This document shows positions 24,175-33,755 of a DNA stretch of 34,181 nucleotides, one piece after another (the stretch's first letter is position 1; the number at the start of each line of letters is the position of its first letter). The DNA is from Neisseriaceae bacterium (GTDB lineage Bacteria > Pseudomonadota > Gammaproteobacteria > Burkholderiales > Chromobacteriaceae), in contig JAIYAC010000019.1 of the NCBI GenBank assembly GCA_027489245.1, positions 1 through 34,181 on the forward strand, written 5' to 3'. Under the pieces are notes generated by a model. It saw only the letters and a list, made by a program, of their open reading frames with translations, made no database searches and was not told where the DNA came from. The translations under genes were made by a program, and so were the position numbers.

Positions 24175-24966
24175 CTACAGCGCCCAGTTAAGCTGGTTGA
24201 ATCGATACGGTTGTACTGGCTCGGCCGGTAGCTGGCCGGTGTAAGCCGGGCCCTGCAGCACGCGCTGCAGGATGTGCTGTTCGAAAGCGACAAAGCGGGC
24301 GTCGCCGTGCTGGCGCGGGCGTGGCTGGTCGATGCGCACGTCCAGCGCTACCCTGCCCTCCTCTACCAGCACCACGCGGTCGGCCAGCGCCACGGCCTCG
24401 CTCACGTCGTGCGTTACCAGCACGGTGGTAGGTGCATGGGCCTGCCACAGGCGCTCGATCAGCGCCTGCATTTCCAGCCGCGTCAGCGCGTCCAGTGCGC
24501 CCAGTGGCTCGTCCAGCAGCAACAGCTGCGGCTGGTGCACCAGGGCACGGGCCAGGGCCACGCGCTGGCGCTGGCCGCCGGACAGGCGCACCGGCCACTC
24601 GCTGGCACGGTCGGCCAGGCCTACTTCGGCCAGTGCCTCGCGGGCACGCTGGGGGGCGTCGGCGCCCGCCAGCCCCAGCGCCACGTTGTCGAGTACAGTT
24701 TTCCACGGCAGCAGGCGCGCGTCCTGGAACATCACCCGCACGGTCTGGTCTGCCGGCTGCTGCAAGCTGCCGCCGTCAGGCGCATCCAGCCCGGCCAACA
24801 GGCGCAGCAAGGTGCTCTTGCCGCAACCGCTGCGGCCAACAATCGCCACAAACTCGCCTTGGGCGATGTGCAGGCTCAGCCCGTCCAGCACCGTGCGGGC
24901 GCCAAAGCGGCGCTGCAGGCCCTGCAGCTGAATGCTGCCGGGCAGCGTAAAGTCTTCGCGTTTCAT
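24175..24966 (-). CDS. ssuB: Alkanesulfonate ABC transporter ATP-binding protein SsuB
   Basis: This is the ATPase of the sulfonate importer, 263 aa. Walker A is GRSGCGKS (44-51), the signature is [16 protein letters not shown], Walker B is [16 protein letters not shown] and the H-loop is [17 protein letters not shown]. The phrase [18 protein letters not shown] is typical of SsuB. GGAGTACGCC lies before the ATG at 24966, and the ssuC stop is 10 nt upstream. Confidence 0.93.
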   Translation of the reverse strand: MKREDFTLPGSIQLQGLQRRFGARTVLDGLSLHIAQGEFVAIVGRSGCGKSTLLRLLAGLDAPDGGSLQQPADQTVRVMFQDARLLPWKTVLDNVALGLAGADAPQRAREALAEVGLADRASEWPVRLSGGQRQRVALARALVHQPQLLLLDEPLGALDALTRLEMQALIERLWQAHAPTTVLVTHDVSEAVALADRVVLVEEGRVALDVRIDQPRPRQHGDARFVAFEQHILQRVLQGPAYTGQLPAEPVQPYRFNQLNWAL

Positions 24967-24976
24967 GGCGTACTCC

Positions 24977-25759
24977 TCAGGCTTTCAGGTAAGACGGGTG
25001 CCACTGCAGCCAGCGCCGTTCCAGTAGCCGAGCGGCCACGTCCACCACTTTGCCCAGCAAGGCGTACAGCAAAATGGACAGCACCACGATCTCGGTTTGC
25101 AGGAACTCGCGGGCGTTGGCCGCCAGGTAGCCGATACCGCTGCTGGCGGCCAGGGTTTCCGCCACGATCAGGATGATCCACGCAATGCCCAGCGCGTAGC
25201 GCACGCCCACCAGGATGGACGGCAGCGCGCCGGGCAGCACCACCTGGCGAAACAGCGCCTGCCCGGTCACGCCGTAGCTGCGCGCCATTTCCAGCAGCGC
25301 CGGGTCCAGCGAGCGAATGCCGTGATAGGTGTTGAGGTACACCGGAAACAGCGTGCCGAAGGCCACCAGAAACACCTTGGCGGTTTCATCGATGCCGAAC
25401 CACAGGATCACCAGCGGCAAGATGGCCAGCGGCGGGATGTTGCGCAGCATTTGCAGCGTGGTATCGAACACCGCCTCGCCCAGGCGCGACAGGCCGGCAA
25501 TCAGCCCCAGCACCAGGCCCAGCCCGGCGCCGATGGCAAAGCCGCTGGCGGCACGCCAGAAGCTGCTGTACAGGTGGGTGAACAGCTCGCCGCTGACGGT
25601 AAGCCGCCAGGCAGCGGCCAACACCTCGCTGGGGGCTGGCAGCACACGGTGGTTCAGCCAGCCCATGCTGGACGCCACCTGCCAGGCCAGCAGCAAGGCC
25701 GCCGGCACCAGCCAGGGGATGACACGCGCCGCGTGGCGCTGCAGAAAGCTCTGGCTCAT
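24977..25759 (-). CDS. ssuC: Alkanesulfonate ABC transporter permease SsuC
   Basis: This is the membrane subunit of the sulfonate importer, 260 aa (E. coli 263). Spans begin near residue 13 ([20 protein letters not shown]). Family landmarks are [54 protein letters not shown] and the coupling loop [20 protein letters not shown]. It lies 11 nt after ssuD. Confidence 0.93.
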   Translation of the reverse strand: MSQSFLQRHAARVIPWLVPAALLLAWQVASSMGWLNHRVLPAPSEVLAAAWRLTVSGELFTHLYSSFWRAASGFAIGAGLGLVLGLIAGLSRLGEAVFDTTLQMLRNIPPLAILPLVILWFGIDETAKVFLVAFGTLFPVYLNTYHGIRSLDPALLEMARSYGVTGQALFRQVVLPGALPSILVGVRYALGIAWIILIVAETLAASSGIGYLAANAREFLQTEIVVLSILLYALLGKVVDVAARLLERRWLQWHPSYLKA

Positions 25760-25770
25760 GTTTGCCCCTT

Positions 25771-26907
25771 TCAGGATGCGGACGACTGCTTGGGCAGCAG
25801 CTGGTTGGCGACGACCTCACCAGCCGGGCCGCTATCGTTGGCCGCCTGGCCCAGGCCACGCCCCGGCAGGTGCGGGAACAGCAGCTCGGCCACGCGGTAG
25901 GCTTCGTCCAGGTGTGGGTAGCCGGAGAACACAAAGGTCTCGATGCCCAGGTCGGCGTACTCCTGCATGCGCTTGGCCACCGTCGGGCCATCGCCTACCA
26001 GTGCGGTACCGGCGCCGCCACGCACCAGGCCAATGCCGGCCCACAGGTTGGGCGCAATTTCCAGCTGGTCGCGGCGGCCACCGTGCAGCGCGGCCATACG
26101 GCGCTGGCCTTCAGAGTCGGCGCGGGCCAGGGTTTTCTGCGCGGCGGCGATGGTGGCGTCGTCCAGCTTGCTGATCAGCGCGTCGGCGGCCGCCCAGGCT
26201 GCCTCGTTGCTTTCGCGCACGATCACATGCAGGCGGATACCGAAGCGCACGGTACGGCCGTGGCGGGCCGCGCGCGCCTTCACGTCGGCAATCTTCTTGG
26301 CGACTTCGGCTGGCGGCTCGCCCCAGGTCAGGTAAACATCCACGTGCTCGGCAGCCAGGTCGTGGGCCGCGTCGGACGAGCCGCCAAAGTACAGCGGCGG
26401 GTACGGTTTGCTCACCGGCGGGTACAGCAGGCTGGCGTCTTTTACCTTGATATGCTTGCCATCCAGGCTGACCGTGTCGCCGGCCAGTACGCCCTTCCAC
26501 ACGTGCAGGAACTCGCTGGCGGCCTCGTAGCGCTCGTCGTGGCTCAGCCAGCTGCCGTCGCCGGCCAGCTCGGTGGCGTCGCCACCAGCTACCACGTTCA
26601 CCAGCAGACGGCCCTGCGACAGGCGGTCGAAACTGGCGGCCATGCGCGCGGCTACCGTGGGCTGCATGATGCCGGGGCGCACCGCCACCAGAAACTTCAG
26701 GCGGCGGGTAGCCGGAATCAGGCTGGCAGCCGTCACCCACGGGTCTTCGCACGAGCGGCCGGTGGGAATGAGTGCGCCGTCAAAACCCAGGCTGTCCGCC
26801 GCGCGGGCGATCTGGGTCAGGTAGTCGTGGTCCACGGTGCGGGCGCCTTCGGCACTACCCAGATAGCGGCCATCGCCGTGGGTGGGGAAAAACCAGAATA
26901 CTTGCAT
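25771..26907 (-). CDS. ssuD: FMNH2-dependent alkanesulfonate monooxygenase SsuD
   Basis: This enzyme uses reduced FMN from SsuE and oxygen to cleave alkanesulfonates into aldehyde and sulfite. It is 378 aa (E. coli 381), starting [18 protein letters not shown]53 in [10 protein letters not shown] matches the conserved active-site cysteine (C54 in E. coli); [34 protein letters not shown] and [11 protein letters not shown] are family segments. I chose the ATG at 26907; an upstream start at 26937 would add ten untypical residues and run through the TGCGGCCAAC repeat. The last 25 residues are variable. Confidence 0.94.
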   Translation of the reverse strand: MQVFWFFPTHGDGRYLGSAEGARTVDHDYLTQIARAADSLGFDGALIPTGRSCEDPWVTAASLIPATRRLKFLVAVRPGIMQPTVAARMAASFDRLSQGRLLVNVVAGGDATELAGDGSWLSHDERYEAASEFLHVWKGVLAGDTVSLDGKHIKVKDASLLYPPVSKPYPPLYFGGSSDAAHDLAAEHVDVYLTWGEPPAEVAKKIADVKARAARHGRTVRFGIRLHVIVRESNEAAWAAADALISKLDDATIAAAQKTLARADSEGQRRMAALHGGRRDQLEIAPNLWAGIGLVRGGAGTALVGDGPTVAKRMQEYADLGIETFVFSGYPHLDEAYRVAELLFPHLPGRGLGQAANDSGPAGEVVANQLLPKQSSAS

Positions 26908-26928
26908 GCTGTGTGTCCTGAGTGGTGC

Positions 26929-26948
26929 TGCGGCCAACCTTGGCCGCA
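26929..26948. repeat. Inverted pair of the TGCGGCCAAC 10-mer between ssuA and ssuD
   Basis: TGCGGCCAA (26929-26937) and TTGGCCGCA (26940-26948) form a perfect 9-bp inverted repeat with a 2-nt centre. It lies in the 47-nt gap between ssuA and ssuD. A hairpin here could lower ssuD relative to ssuA, and the arrangement resembles paired uptake sequences in Neisseria. Confidence 0.6.
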
Positions 26949-26954
26949 GGCGGC

Positions 26955-27887
26955 TTACGGTTTCCAGAAGGCGTCTTTTACCTTGATGGCTTTGGGGATC
27001 AGCCCCAGGCTGTAGAAGGCGTCGGCCACTTTCTGCTGCTGTGCGTCCACGCCCGGCTGCAGGTAGCTCACGCTATAGCTGGGGTTGCGCGACAGCATGG
27101 CTTCGTAGGTTTCCGCCTCTAGCCCGGTGTAGCCGGACAGCGTGGCCGCCACTTTCTTGACGTCGCTCTTCAGCCACTCGTCGTTGGCCGACAGCGCCTT
27201 GAACACCACATCGATCACCTTGGGGTTGGCCTTGGCAAAAGCGCGCTGCGCCAGATAGAAGGTGTTGTTGCCGGTGAGCCCCTTGCCGGTGGACAACACA
27301 CGGATACCCCCCGCTTTTTGTGCGGCGGCGTAGTACGGGTCCCAGATGGTCCAGGCATCCACGCTGCCACGCTCAAACGCGGCGCGTGCCTCGGACGGCG
27401 ACAGGTACACCGGCGTGATATCGGTGTAAGCCAGCTTGGCTTTTTGCAGCGCCGCCACCGTCAGATAGTGCGCGCTACTGCCCTTGGTAAAGGCAATGCG
27501 CTTGCCCTTCAGATCAGCCAGGGTTTTGATAGCCGAATTGGCCGGCACCAGGATGGCAGACGAGTCAGGCTTGGCCGGCTCCTGCCCGATGTAGACAATG
27601 TCGGCACCGGCAGCCTGGGCAAACACCGGTGGCGAATCCCCGGTCATGCCAATGCTGACGCTGCCGGCGTTCATAGCTTCCAGCAGCGGCGGGCCGGCCT
27701 GGAATTCGAACCACTTCACGTCGACGCCCAGCGGTTTCAGCTGTTTTTCCAGCGTGCCCTGCGCCTTCAGCGAGGCTAGATTAAGGGCGCTCTTCTGGTA
27801 GCCGATATTGAGGTCCAGCGCTTGGGCCGGCAGCGCAAACGCCAGCAAGGTGCCCAGCAGGCTCAGTTTGAGTGTGCGTGTTTTCAT
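26955..27887 (-). CDS. ssuA: Alkanesulfonate-binding periplasmic protein SsuA
   Basis: This is the periplasmic receptor for aliphatic sulfonates, 310 aa (E. coli 319). The signal peptide is [18 protein letters not shown] (cut near residue 23), followed by [21 protein letters not shown]. Other family segments are [57 protein letters not shown] and [18 protein letters not shown] chose the ATG at 27887 (AGGA about 8 nt upstream). ssuE lies 19 nt before it. Confidence 0.93.
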   Translation of the reverse strand: MKTRTLKLSLLGTLLAFALPAQALDLNIGYQKSALNLASLKAQGTLEKQLKPLGVDVKWFEFQAGPPLLEAMNAGSVSIGMTGDSPPVFAQAAGADIVYIGQEPAKPDSSAILVPANSAIKTLADLKGKRIAFTKGSSAHYLTVAALQKAKLAYTDITPVYLSPSEARAAFERGSVDAWTIWDPYYAAAQKAGGIRVLSTGKGLTGNNTFYLAQRAFAKANPKVIDVVFKALSANDEWLKSDVKKVAATLSGYTGLEAETYEAMLSRNPSYSVSYLQPGVDAQQQKVADAFYSLGLIPKAIKVKDAFWKP

Positions 27888-27906
27888 GTTTTTGTCCTGG
27901 GTTGGG

Positions 27907-28491
27907 TCAGAGACTGATGGTGCGGGAAATGAAATCGTGGCCACGTGGTGCGGCCAACCTGGCGGCAGGCCTTAGCAAGGCGGCCAGGTCGTCCACTGCC
28001 TCGTCCAGCCGTTGCCGCAGCTCGTCGGCCAGCGTGGCCTGGCCTTGCGGCGACACCGCAATCTGCTGCTCTACGGCAAACACGCCCTGGTGGATTTCGC
28101 TGGCTTTCAGTGACGCCAGTACCGGCTTCAGGGTGTATTCCACCGCCAGCAGGTGGCCAGGGCTGCCACCGCTGACCAGCGGCAATACCGGCTTGCCGGC
28201 CAGACCGCCTTCGGGAATCAGGTCCAGCAGCACTTTCAGCGCGCCTGCGTAAGCTGCCTTGTATACCGGGGTGGCAATCAGCACGCCGTCGGCACGCGCT
28301 ATTGCTTGCTGGAATGCCTTGACGTTGTCGGCGGCAAAATTGCCATACAGCAGCTCTTCTGCGGCAAAGTCGTACACGCTGAAACGCTGGGTTTCGATAT
28401 CCTGCGCCGCCAGCCGGGCAGCAGCATGATCAATCAGACGGGCTGTTTTGGATTGGCGGCTGGGGCTGCCGGAAATGGCGACGATTTTCAT
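27907..28491 (-). CDS. ssuE: NAD(P)H-dependent FMN reductase SsuE
   Basis: This flavin reductase supplies FMNH2 to SsuD. It is 194 aa (E. coli 191), starting MKIVAISGSPSRQSKT with the flavodoxin-like phosphate-binding loop, then TPVYKAAYAGALKVLLDLIP and SGGSPGHLLAVEYTLKPVL. Y119 in the last segment matches the tyrosine inserted in the pi-helix of SsuE (Tyr118 in E. coli). It is the first gene of ssuEADCBF, directly behind a sulfur-type promoter. The last 20 residues are variable and cover one TGCGGCCAAC repeat. Confidence 0.93.
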   Translation of the reverse strand: MKIVAISGSPSRQSKTARLIDHAAARLAAQDIETQRFSVYDFAAEELLYGNFAADNVKAFQQAIARADGVLIATPVYKAAYAGALKVLLDLIPEGGLAGKPVLPLVSGGSPGHLLAVEYTLKPVLASLKASEIHQGVFAVEQQIAVSPQGQATLADELRQRLDEAVDDLAALLRPAARLAAPRGHDFISRTISL

Positions 28492-28524
28492 GGCTATTCA
28501 CGGTGGGTGTTATAAAGTGACACC

Positions 28525-28563
28525 ACATTAGCAGCCTGATTCACCGGTACGAACCAAATAAAA
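28525..28563 (-). promoter_or_regulatory. Sulfur-regulon promoter C, upstream of ssuE
   Basis: On the minus strand TTTTATTTGGTT (28563-28552) is followed after exactly 21 nt by TAATGT (28530-28525). The predicted start near 28518 leaves a leader of under 30 nt before ssuE at 28491. A small dyad GGTGT/ACACC (28504-28508 and 28518-28522) covers the start region. Confidence 0.6.
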
Positions 28564-28632
28564 CTGCGCTGTTTTTCACTGTTTTTGCTAAGAAAAAATA
28601 CTGCTTTATTTATCCACCTACCCGCGACAAAT

Positions 28633-28660
28633 AAAAAAAGCCGCACCTTTTGGGTGCGGC
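28633..28660 (-). terminator. Terminator after the peroxiredoxin gene
   Basis: An 8-bp stem (GCCGCACC at 28640-28647, GGTGCGGC at 28653-28660) with a 5-nt loop, followed on the minus strand by a seven-T run (28639-28633). It lies about 65 nt after the gene's stop. Confidence 0.85.
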
Positions 28661-28725
28661 CAATTGCAACGGGAAAATGCAAAGGAGAGATACTACAGAG
28701 ATGAAGCGTTTACAACCCGAAAAAA

Positions 28726-29361
28726 CTATTGCGGTTGCGCAGTCAGGCGCAGGTAAGGCCGCAGGGCACGGTAGCCTTGCGGAAATTTCTGTTTGATCAC
28801 CGTTTCGTCCTGCAGCGATGGCACAATAACAACTTCGTCACCCTGCTGCCAGTTGGCCGGCGTGGCCACGCTGTGATACTCGGTAAGCTGCAGCGAGTCG
28901 ATAACACGCAGCAGTTCGTTGAAATTGCGGCCGGTGCTGGCAGGATACGTCAGTGTCAGGCGAATCTTCTTGGCCGGGTCAATCACAAACACCGAACGCA
29001 CGGTATGCGTACTGCTGGCGTTGGGGTGAATCAGGTCGTACAGCTCGGACACCTTGCGGTCGGCGTCGGCAATGATGGGGAAATTCACCACCGTTTGCTG
29101 GGTATCGTTGATGTCTTCGATCCAGGCCAGGTGCGACGCCACCGGGTCGACCGACAGCGCAATCACCTTCACGTTACGGCGGGCAAACTCATCCTTCAGC
29201 TTGGCAGTCTGGCCCAGTTCGGTGGTGCACACCGGGGTAAAGTCGGCAGGGTGCGAGAACAGCACGCCCCAGCTATCCCCCAGCCACGCGTGAAAGCGGA
29301 TGTCGCCTTCGCTGGAAGCTTGTTCAAAATCGGGGGCGGTATCACCAAGTCGCAGGCTCAT
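28726..29361 (-). CDS. 1-Cys peroxiredoxin (Prx6/LsfA type)
   Basis: This thiol peroxidase reduces hydrogen peroxide and organic hydroperoxides. It is 211 aa. The peroxidatic cysteine is C45 in PADFTPVCTTE, and the long C-terminal domain (VVNFPIIADADRKVSELYDL, then RVIDSLQLTEYHSVATPANW) marks the Prx6 class, which lacks a resolving cysteine. I chose the ATG at 29361 with AAGGAAA 6 nt upstream. In Pseudomonas the close relative LsfA is induced when sulfate is replaced by sulfonates; here a promoter of the shared sulfur type lies upstream, which fits. Confidence 0.92.
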   Translation of the reverse strand: MSLRLGDTAPDFEQASSEGDIRFHAWLGDSWGVLFSHPADFTPVCTTELGQTAKLKDEFARRNVKVIALSVDPVASHLAWIEDINDTQQTVVNFPIIADADRKVSELYDLIHPNASSTHTVRSVFVIDPAKKIRLTLTYPASTGRNFNELLRVIDSLQLTEYHSVATPANWQQGDEVVIVPSLQDETVIKQKFPQGYRALRPYLRLTAQPQ

Positions 29362-29398
29362 GTGGGTTTCCTTCATCGTGTCGTGATGCGATGGGGAC

Positions 29399-29437
29399 AC
29401 TCTAAAGCGGCCTGGCGCGGCTGTGAAACAAGCAAAA
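29399..29437 (-). promoter_or_regulatory. Sulfur-regulon promoter F, upstream of the 1-Cys peroxiredoxin
   Basis: On the minus strand TTTTGCTTGTTT (29437-29426) is followed after exactly 21 nt by TAGAGT (29404-29399). It differs from the consensus at three positions but keeps the spacing. The gene starts at 29361. Confidence 0.5.
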
Positions 29438-29590
29438 GTGAATAACTTATCAGCCGGTAACACTGGCCACAGCGGGCCGGCATGTTGCGGTATAGCGGGA
29501 GCTCGTCGTCAGGCAGGCTAGCAAACGGTTGGCTTGGAAGCATCTGCTGTTTGCCAGCCAAACGGTTTGCGCATAGTGAGGCAGCAGACG
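29438..29590. other. Intergenic stretch without recognised genes
   Basis: Between promoter F and the tRNA-Ser terminator I see no coding sequence with a plausible start and no structured element. A frame that can be read rightwards from 29482 through the tRNA is an artefact. Confidence 0.5.
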
Positions 29591-29656
29591 AAAAAAGTGC
29601 GCCAAAACCAGCAAGGCTTCAAAGCCTTTTTGTTACTGGTGTTGACGCACTTTTAA
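29591..29656 (-). terminator. Large nested-hairpin terminator of tRNA-Ser
   Basis: Outer arms AAAAGTGCG (29593-29601) and CGCACTTTT (29646-29654), middle arms ACCAG and CTGGT, and an inner stem AAGGCTT/AAGCCTT (29613-29629). On the minus strand the 3' arm runs into TTTTTT. It begins only about 10 nt after the tRNA 3' end. Confidence 0.75.
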
Positions 29657-29663
29657 GGTGTTC

Positions 29664-29753
29664 TGGCGGAAGCGGTGAGATTCGAACTCACGGAAGGCTC
29701 ACACCTTCGGCGGTTTTCAAGACCGCTGCCTTAAACCACTCGGCCACGCTTCC
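29664..29753 (-). tRNA. tRNA-Ser (anticodon UGA)
   Basis: On the minus strand the sequence starts GGAAGCGTGGCCGAGTGG, has the anticodon loop CTTGAAA (anticodon TGA), a long variable arm as expected for serine, the T-loop GTTCGAATC, and an acceptor CGCTTCC + G + encoded CCA. The seven acceptor pairs are perfect. 90 nt including CCA. Confidence 0.96.
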
Positions 29754-30044
29754 TTCTTGGGCTTGATGCCTTCAAGAGCTGCGCATACTACGCAAATTTT
29801 CCCTGTTTGGCTAGAGGCTGTGCATGCAATTGACTTCAATTTGCTGCATGTCATCGCCTTAAATCAAAGCAATCAGATAACTACCATCCTTCAAAACAGA
29901 AGCCGGAAAATACGACTACTGCCACTCAAGCAGCCATTATTGCGCATGTAAATGATTGACTTCAAACGATCAATGACAAACAATTTAACCTTATTGCATA
30001 GATCTTCTCCCCTTTACGCATGACAACTACGGCTCCATATCACC
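29754..30044. other. AT-rich intergenic region upstream of the ArgP-like gene
   Basis: It contains the 11-mer ATTGACTTCAA twice in the same orientation (29829-29839 and 29955-29965) and a short dyad CATGCA/TGCATG around the first copy. These could be regulator sites for the divergent tRNA-Ser or the LysR-type gene. No gene is seen. Confidence 0.45.
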
Positions 30045-30971
30045 ATGCTTGACAGCAAACTTCTGCAAACGCTGGCCTCCGTCATAGAAACCAATGGCTT
30101 CGAACGCGCAGCTGCACAACTGGGCGTGACCCAATCTGCGGTATCGCAACGGATAAAGCAGCTGGAGGTGATGGTAGGGCGGCCTTTGCTAGTCCGCAGC
30201 CAGCCCCTGGAGCCGACCGCAGCAGGAAAAACCCTGCTGCAACACTACAAACAGATCAAGCTGCTAGAGCTTGATCTGATGCAGCACCTTAAGCCCCAGG
30301 CCGACATCAGTACGATGAATATGCTGAGTATCGGTGCCGATGCTGACAGCCTGTCCAGTTGGCTCATGCCGGCGCTCTTGCCGCTGATAAAGCAGCATGA
30401 ACTGCAGCTGCGCATCCTGCCTGGCGAGCACCTGACCGACCCAGCCACGCGCCAGAACTCGGCTCATCTGTGCGGCTGGCTAAGCCATGACAGCACCACC
30501 GCGCATGGCAGCCAGTGCCAAGACCTGGGCATGGTTCGCTACCAGTGCGTCTGTACACCTGCATATCGTCAAAGCCACTTCCCGGACGGCATGACCCCAA
30601 CCTCACTGGCACATGCGCACGCCGTCGTGTTGCATGACCAGCAAACGCGGCATGCTGACTACCTGCAGCAGCTCGTGGGCTACCAAGGCGGCTTTCCCTT
30701 TTCCAGTATGCCTACGCCGGATGCCATGCTTGATTTCATCCACACTGGGCTGGGTTATGGGCTGATACCTCAAGAGTTCTTGGACCACATGGCTGAAAAT
30801 GACAGGCTGGTTACGCTGGGTGCACCGCTGCATCTCCCCCTCTACTGGCACCACTGGCGCGCGGAGCCGGCCATTGCCCGTGCCCTGGGTGAAGCATTGC
30901 TGGCAGCACGCCAGGTTCGGCATGACGAACACAGCAAGCGGTCGGCAGGTGTCATCGCAAGAAATGATTGA
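30045..30971 (+). CDS. LysR-type regulator, ArgP/IciA-like
   Basis: This is a LysR-family regulator of 308 aa. The helix-turn-helix is near residues 16-38 (ETNGFERAAAQLGVTQSAVSQRIKQLE), written here in two parts: GFERAAAQLGVTQSAVS and QRIKQLE, which together with PLLVRSQPLEPTAAGK is the ArgP signature. The effector half is more diverged: ADADSLSSWLMPALLPL and LGYGLIPQEFL and LPLYWHHWRAEP match ArgP in outline. ArgP senses lysine and arginine and controls exporters such as ArgO/LysE; no exporter gene is adjacent, so its target is unclear. The ribosome site is weak. Its codon use is less GC-rich than the sulfur genes. Confidence 0.8.
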   Translation: MLDSKLLQTLASVIETNGFERAAAQLGVTQSAVSQRIKQLEVMVGRPLLVRSQPLEPTAAGKTLLQHYKQIKLLELDLMQHLKPQADISTMNMLSIGADADSLSSWLMPALLPLIKQHELQLRILPGEHLTDPATRQNSAHLCGWLSHDSTTAHGSQCQDLGMVRYQCVCTPAYRQSHFPDGMTPTSLAHAHAVVLHDQQTRHADYLQQLVGYQGGFPFSSMPTPDAMLDFIHTGLGYGLIPQEFLDHMAENDRLVTLGAPLHLPLYWHHWRAEPAIARALGEALLAARQVRHDEHSKRSAGVIARND

Positions 30972-31024
30972 CAGCACTGCCCGCCGGCAGGAATATCCCT
31001 CGCCCTTTTGCGCGGAGAGCATTG

Positions 31025-31429
31025 ATGGAACACACCATCCCATGGGATACCCTGGCCAAGGAAGCTCGTGCAGCTGCACGCCATGCCTATGTGCCTTATA
31101 GCCGCTTTACTGTAGGTGCCGCCATTCTGACGGCAGATGGCAAGATCGTACGCGGCTGCAATGTAGAGAATGCCTCGTATGGCCTGACAAATTGCGCAGA
31201 ACGCACTGCCATTTTCACGGCCCGGGCAGAGGGCATGGAAGAGGTGCTGGCAGTGTGCATCTACACGCCAACCGCCACACCTACCCCGCCATGCGGTGGC
31301 TGTCGCCAGGTATTGAACGAGTTTGGCCCTACCATGAAGGTGCGCGCCATTTGCGATGGCAGCGACATCATCGATACCACACTGGACGCCCTGCTACCTG
31401 GCGCGTTTGGCCCGAAAAACCTGGGCTAG
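31025..31429 (+). CDS. cdd: Cytidine deaminase
   Basis: This enzyme deaminates cytidine and deoxycytidine to uridine and deoxyuridine in pyrimidine salvage. The 134-aa length is that of the small homotetrameric class. Zinc and catalytic residues are visible: C57 and E59 (NCAERTA), and C90 and C93 (PPCGGCRQ); NVEN (46-49) binds the ribose. I chose the ATG at 31025 with GGAGA about 7 nt upstream. It begins 53 nt after the ArgP-like gene. Confidence 0.94.
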   Translation: MEHTIPWDTLAKEARAAARHAYVPYSRFTVGAAILTADGKIVRGCNVENASYGLTNCAERTAIFTARAEGMEEVLAVCIYTPTATPTPPCGGCRQVLNEFGPTMKVRAICDGSDIIDTTLDALLPGAFGPKNLG

Positions 31430-31444
31430 GTACACTGCGCACGT

Positions 31445-31482
31445 AAAAAAAGCGGGCTGGCTCATTGCCAACCCGCTTTTTT
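31445..31482. terminator. Bidirectional terminator between cdd and tilS
   Basis: Arms GCGGGCTGGC (31452-31461) and GCCAACCCGC (31467-31476) with one C-A mismatch, 5-nt loop, flanked by A7 and T6. It can serve both convergent genes. Confidence 0.85.
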
Positions 31483-32800
31483 AACCGCTAGCCTGCCTGG
31501 GTATCGCGGTGGGCTGCCACAGCGGCCACCATCCCTCATCCTGCGACTGATAGCCGGTACTGACACCCAGCCCCGGCACGGCCAGCAACACGCCATCGGC
31601 ACTGCGCAGCAGCGGCCAAGCGTCGCGCAGCGCAGCAGGTACCGCCTGTGTCTGGAACAGCTTTTTCAGTGCCACGCGGCCAACCTTTTGCGGCAGGGCT
31701 TCCCCTCCTTTACGCGCCGTCAGCCACACAACATGCTCTGCGCACGCCGCAGACAAACCGCCTTTTTTCCATACCCAGTCAAGCCTGCCTAGTGGTGTCA
31801 CCATTGGCTCGCCCGGCTGGCAAGCCAATGGCCAGACAAGCGGGCCATCAGACCAGGCCACCGCCATCAGCTGCTGCCGATAGCAAAGTAGCTGACCTTG
31901 CGGCAGCTGCAGCCTGGCGGCGCCCCCCGCCAGAACAGCCTGCTGGAAAGCCAGCATGGCAGCAGGCGCCGGCGAAGACCACCCCAGCTGACCTAGCCAG
32001 TGCAGCAACAGCAAACGCTGCCTAGCCGGCGATAAAGCCAGCCAGCCGGGTAGCTGCAGGATATTGCCCGACAGGCACTGTCCAGCATCCTGCGCCGCCA
32101 TCTCATCCAGCACACTGGCCGCATCTGCCATCTGCGCCGCGCTGCGGGCCAGCCTGGCATCCAGCCCGCTTACGCGCTGCCGCAGCGCAGGCAGGGTATG
32201 CAAGCGCAGATAATTGCGCAGATAGTTGGCCGCATCCACATTGCTATCGTCTTCCACCCACAGCAGGACATGCTGCCTGGCATAGGCAGCCAGCTGGGCG
32301 CGGCTACAAGCCAGTAGCGGGCGCCACAGCCACTTGCCCTGCCACTGGCGCAGCACTGGCATGGCAGCCAATGCTCTTACCCCGCCACCGCGCAGTAGCT
32401 GCAGCAATGCCGTTTCGCTTTGATCGTCGGCATGATGCGCCAATACAAGCACCTGCTGCGGCGAGCGCGCCAATGCAGCGTAGCGCGCATCGCGTGCCAC
32501 CGCCTCCAGGCTCTCGCCCCCCTGCCGGTGCAATTGCACCCGCTCGGCACGCAGCGCCACACGGCGCTGGGCACACTGCTGCTGGCAATGCGCCAGCCAC
32601 GCATCGGCCTGCTGACTAATACCATGGTGCACGTGGGTGGCAGATATCTGCGGCCCACCCTGCTCGTCGCGCCAGCGGCAAAGCAAGTCGAGCAGCACCA
32701 TGGAATCCAGCCCGCCGGACAGCGCCACGTCCAAATGAGAATGGCCGGACAAAGTGTCCGGCCAGTTCTGGATCAAGGCATTCAGCAGATCAGGCTGCAT
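31481..32800 (-). CDS. tilS: tRNA(Ile)-lysidine synthase TilS
   Basis: This essential enzyme attaches lysine to C34 of the AUA-reading tRNA-Ile so that it reads AUA and not AUG. It is 439 aa. The ATP-pyrophosphatase loop SGGLDS is at 28-33 ([18 protein letters not shown]); THVHHGIS and [19 protein letters not shown] follow, and the C-terminal tRNA-binding region carries [10 protein letters not shown]. The start overlaps the end of accA by 11 nt, a conserved accA-tilS pairing in betaproteobacteria. Confidence 0.93.
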   Translation of the reverse strand: MQPDLLNALIQNWPDTLSGHSHLDVALSGGLDSMVLLDLLCRWRDEQGGPQISATHVHHGISQQADAWLAHCQQQCAQRRVALRAERVQLHRQGGESLEAVARDARYAALARSPQQVLVLAHHADDQSETALLQLLRGGGVRALAAMPVLRQWQGKWLWRPLLACSRAQLAAYARQHVLLWVEDDSNVDAANYLRNYLRLHTLPALRQRVSGLDARLARSAAQMADAASVLDEMAAQDAGQCLSGNILQLPGWLALSPARQRLLLLHWLGQLGWSSPAPAAMLAFQQAVLAGGAARLQLPQGQLLCYRQQLMAVAWSDGPLVWPLACQPGEPMVTPLGRLDWVWKKGGLSAACAEHVVWLTARKGGEALPQKVGRVALKKLFQTQAVPAALRDAWPLLRSADGVLLAVPGLGVSTGYQSQDEGWWPLWQPTAIPRQASG

Positions 32801-33755
32801 TTTCCTTGAAGCGCCCGTAGCTCATCAGGCGATCGAAGCGCGTTTTCAGCAGCTCGTCCACGCCACGGCCGTTAGCCTCTTTCAGCTGGTCTTGCAGTAC
32901 ACGCTTCAGCGCCGTCATCATGGCAGCATGATCGCGGTGCGCACCACCCAGTGGCTCGTTGACCACGCGGTCGATCAGACCCAGGGTCTTCAGGCGCGGC
33001 GCGGTAATACCCAGCGCTTCGGCCGCATCTGCCGCACGCTCTGCGGTTTTCCACAGAATGGAGGCACAACCCTCTGGCGAAATCACCGAGTAGGTAGAGT
33101 ACTGCAGCATGTTCACGTAGTCGCCTACGGCAATCGCCAGCGCACCACCCGAACCACCCTCACCGATAACCGTGACGATGACCGGCACCTTCAAGCGGGC
33201 CATTTCGTACAGGTTGCGCCCGATCGCTTCGGACTGGCCGCGCTCTTCTGCGCCAATACCAGGGTAGGCGCCCGGTGTATCAACAAAGGTAATCACCGGC
33301 AGGCCGAACTTTTCGGCCGTACGCATCAGGCGCAATGCCTTGCGATAGCCTTCCGGGCGAGGCATGCCGAAATTACGGTAGATCTTGTCTTTGGTATCGC
33401 GGCCTTTCTGGTGGCCAATCACCATCACAGGCTGTTCATTGAAGCGCGCCAGGCCACCTACGATTGCCGGGTCATCGGCAAAAGAGCGGTCACCATGCAG
33501 CTCCTGAAAGTCTGTAAACAGGCTGTTAATGTAATCCAGCGTATAAGGACGCTGCGGATGACGCGCCACAATTGCAATTTGGGAAGGGGTCAATTTGCTG
33601 TACAAGGTTTTTGTCAGCTCTTGGCTCTTCTTCTGCAAGCGCGAAATCTCTTCCGAGATATCGAGGACGGAATCGTCTTGGACGAAACGCAGTTCCTCTA
33701 TCTTGTTCTCGAGCTCGGCAATGGGCTGCTCAAAATCAAGAAAGGTCGGCTTCAT
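32790..33755 (-). CDS. accA: Acetyl-CoA carboxylase carboxyltransferase subunit alpha
   Basis: This subunit, with AccD, transfers the carboxyl group from biotin to acetyl-CoA in the first step of fatty acid synthesis. It is 321 aa (E. coli 319). The coiled N-terminus ([20 protein letters not shown]) and the carboxyltransferase blocks [58 protein letters not shown] and [15 protein letters not shown] are all present. I chose the ATG at 33755; an upstream in-frame start at 33794 would add 13 untypical residues. Confidence 0.96.
   Translation of the reverse strand: MKPTFLDFEQPIAELENKIEELRFVQDDSVLDISEEISRLQKKSQELTKTLYSKLTPSQIAIVARHPQRPYTLDYINSLFTDFQELHGDRSFADDPAIVGGLARFNEQPVMVIGHQKGRDTKDKIYRNFGMPRPEGYRKALRLMRTAEKFGLPVITFVDTPGAYPGIGAEERGQSEAIGRNLYEMARLKVPVIVTVIGEGGSGGALAIAVGDYVNMLQYSTYSVISPEGCASILWKTAERAADAAEALGITAPRLKTLGLIDRVVNEPLGGAHRDHAAMMTALKRVLQDQLKEANGRGVDELLKTRFDRLMSYGRFKENAA

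Noticed and set aside
29482..29766. A rightward reading frame of 94 codons ending in a GEIRTHGRLTPSAVFK-like sequence
   Set aside because: It runs across the antisense strand of tRNA-Ser; this peptide is a known type of false gene call.
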